NCBI RefSeq assembly: GCF_013402815.2
Contig: NZ_CP058601.1
Coordinates: 372,001 to 436,000, forward strand
DNA: 64,000 nucleotides
DNA from: Natrinema halophilum
GTDB taxonomy: Archaea; Halobacteriota; Halobacteria; Halobacteriales; Natrialbaceae
Reading direction: 5' to 3'
Part shown: piece by piece, positions 62,707 through 64,000 of the stretch
How positions within the stretch are numbered: position 1 is the first letter of the stretch
Layout: every line of letters starts with the position of its first letter
The notes under the pieces: model-generated
Database searches by the model: none
Seen by the model: the letters and a program-made list of their open reading frames with translations, nothing else
What the model was told of the DNA's origin: nothing
Translations under genes and position numbers: made by a program

Positions 62707-63168
62707 TCAGACCGCGTCCTCCGCATCGCTTTCGACCGCCAGTTCGCGGAGCGTGTCCTGCAGATCGCGGGCTCGAGACGGTGTCAATCCCGGTATTCGA
62801 ACGTCCGCGTTTCGGGAGCCGGCCGTATACACGACGACGCTCGAGAGGCCGAGCACCCGCTCGACCGGGCCGAACTGCGTATCGACGTGCTGGACGCGGA
62901 CGAACGGGACGGCGGTTTCGACGAAGGTGACGACGCCCCGCTCGAGGTAGAGGGCGTCGTCCTGCAGTTCGAATCGCCAGATCTGGTACAGTCGAACGGC
63001 GTAGACTGCCCCGAAACCGAGTCCTACCAGGACGACCGCGACGACGATCGGCGTCGGTACGGCCAGTAGCAATTGATCGACCGCGACGAGAGCAACCCCG
63101 AGGAGGATCGCGACGAGTGCACCCCGGGCAATCCAGAGCAACCTGATGCGGGGATGGAGGGATTCCAT
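62707..63168 (-). CDS. Single-bPH2-domain membrane protein (YdbS-like), copy 2
   Basis: 153 residues. Two helices (LLWIARGALVAILLGVALVA, IVVAVVLVGLGFGAVYAVRL) and one bPH2 domain (WRFELQDDALYLERGVVTFV, VRVQHVDTQFGPVERVLGLS, ending IPGLTPSRARDLQDTLRELA). Clear paralogue of the 56869-57357 product: the endings share GLTP-R-DLQ--LR-LA and EDAV. One bp separates it from the next gene. Confidence 0.87.
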   Translation of the reverse strand: MESLHPRIRLLWIARGALVAILLGVALVAVDQLLLAVPTPIVVAVVLVGLGFGAVYAVRLYQIWRFELQDDALYLERGVVTFVETAVPFVRVQHVDTQFGPVERVLGLSSVVVYTAGSRNADVRIPGLTPSRARDLQDTLRELAVESDAEDAV

Positions 63169-63509
63169 ACCCGTGATGTGTCAGCACTGATGGATAAATT
63201 TACGGTTCTGTGCGAGCGCAATTGGGTGACGCAGTCGGTCACACGCACGATGGGTATCCGAGGGTGACGGTATCGTATTCCGCCGAACGAGCGGTGAGAC
63301 TGCTCGATCGCTCGTGCCAGACCGGCGGTTCCGACGAGGACCGGCGATCACAGGGCGGTCAATCGCCCCGTACCTGTCCACGGCGGCTGCTGCGGGGACG
63401 GTCAACTGTGTTCGACCCTCGTGATCGCGGAGGTCGGACCCCTCCTCCCGAATCGGTCTCGAAACACTTTGCAGGGGCATTTAATAGCAGTACCGGCTAC
63501 CAACCACAC
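63169..63509. other. Intergenic stretch between divergent genes
   Basis: About 340 bp. No coding pattern. CATTTAATAG at 63479-63488 is a TATA-like patch 22-31 bp before the ATG at 63510, consistent with a leaderless transcript for the crotonase gene. Confidence 0.5.
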
Positions 63510-64000
63510 ATGGCTTCTGATCCATCAGACACCGAACGCTGGGAAAACGTCGAAATCGGACGCGACGGGCACGTCGGCAGAATTACGCTGTCTCGACCCG
63601 AGGCGATGAATACCTTCAGTACCGGACTCGCACGGGACCTCGACGCTGCGCTTCATACCCTCGACGAGGAATCCGACGTGCGGGCGATCGTGGTCGACGG
63701 GTCGGGCGAAACGTTCTCGGCCGGAATCGATCTGTCGGAACACGACGACCATGAGGGGACGAACGAGTACGAGGAGTGGGTGACACGGATGGAAGAACCC
63801 TTCCACACGGTGACCGAGATGCGGACGCCCGTCGTTGCCGCGGCCCACGGTCACGCAGCCGCCAACGGGATCGGGCTGGTCGCGGCCTGCGACCTGGCCG
63901 TCGCCGCTGAAAACACGCAGTTCGGGGCGACGGCGCCGAAAGTCGGACTGTTCTGCATGGGCCCTGCCGTACCACTGATGAAGGCACTCACCAGAAAACG
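63510..64000 (+). CDS. Enoyl-CoA hydratase/isomerase family protein, N-terminal part
   Basis: The first 163 residues; the gene runs off the right edge. Crotonase fold: GRITLSRPEAMNTFSTGLAR, the oxyanion-hole segments ETFSAGIDLSEHDDH and HGHAAANGIGLVAACDLAVA, and TQFGATAPKVGLFC. Likely acts on acyl-CoA in beta-oxidation or a related pathway; the exact substrate cannot be read. ATG 63510 has a TATA-like patch just upstream. Confidence 0.9.
   Translation, partial: MASDPSDTERWENVEIGRDGHVGRITLSRPEAMNTFSTGLARDLDAALHTLDEESDVRAIVVDGSGETFSAGIDLSEHDDHEGTNEYEEWVTRMEEPFHTVTEMRTPVVAAAHGHAAANGIGLVAACDLAVAAENTQFGATAPKVGLFCMGPAVPLMKALTRK

Noticed and set aside
1-64000. CRISPR arrays, restriction-modification or known defence genes
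   Set aside because: No regularly spaced 28-37-bp repeats, cas, methylase or nuclease genes were seen; the only tandem repeats are the 15-, 18- and 20-bp ones listed.

Overview
This window is chromosomal DNA from a haloarchaeon (class Halobacteria). The evidence is the high GC content and very acidic proteins, twin-arginine lipoproteins, many short AT-rich TATA boxes about 30 bp before start codons (leaderless transcripts), and lineage-typical proteins: HalX and HalOD1 domains, a salactin-type actin, RpoL, Dph2, GatC/GatA and a full haloarchaeal menaquinone gene set. A member of the Natrialba/Natrinema/Haloterrigena side of the class is my guess; nothing here proves a genus.

Layout. 1-9.5 kb is respiratory: the end of heme o synthase (CtaB), a copper nitrite reductase (NirK), a three-gene heme-copper reductase operon with a CuA subunit, a membrane protein, and a CcoI/FixI-type copper P-ATPase. 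The large reductase subunit is of the ba3 (B) family but lacks the active-site tyrosine required for O2 reduction, so next to NirK it may be a nitric oxide reductase. 9.6-16.3 kb holds DUF3054, a decayed epoxide hydrolase, a tiny zinc finger, GatC-GatA, a formate/nitrite-family channel, a winged-helix regulator and an NRDE protein. 16.4-31.7 kb carries menE-menC-menA, menB, and menD-menF, interrupted by an iron-transport-like lipoprotein whose start codon abuts seven tandem 15-bp repeats, an RND transporter with a divergent TrmB-type regulator, a membrane J-protein, an Lrp regulator and a HalOD1 protein. No menH or menG was seen here.

31.8-51.2 kb is housekeeping mixed with lineage-specific genes: a sulfite-oxidase-fold protein, RHH protein, HisF, zinc-ribbon membrane protein, RpoL, rhomboid protease, METTL5-like methyltransferase, salactin and a neighbouring four-TM protein, a receiver protein lacking its phospho-acceptor, Dph2, a double-winged-helix regulator, an MBL hydrolase, a modular acidic/coiled-coil protein, a HisG-like protein, UspA, and a CBS-HPF fusion. 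51.2-55.3 kb is gene-poor around a two-gene RHH/tyrosine-recombinase operon. 55.3-64 kb has two paralogous bPH2 membrane-protein operons around a zinc finger, a CNNM transporter, a broken UspA and class II fumarase, ending in the 5' part of an enoyl-CoA hydratase gene.

Working together: menaquinone feeds the respiratory chain; CtaB, the copper ATPase, NirK and the heme-copper enzyme look like one low-oxygen/denitrification unit. All family names come from reading motifs by eye; no database search was run.
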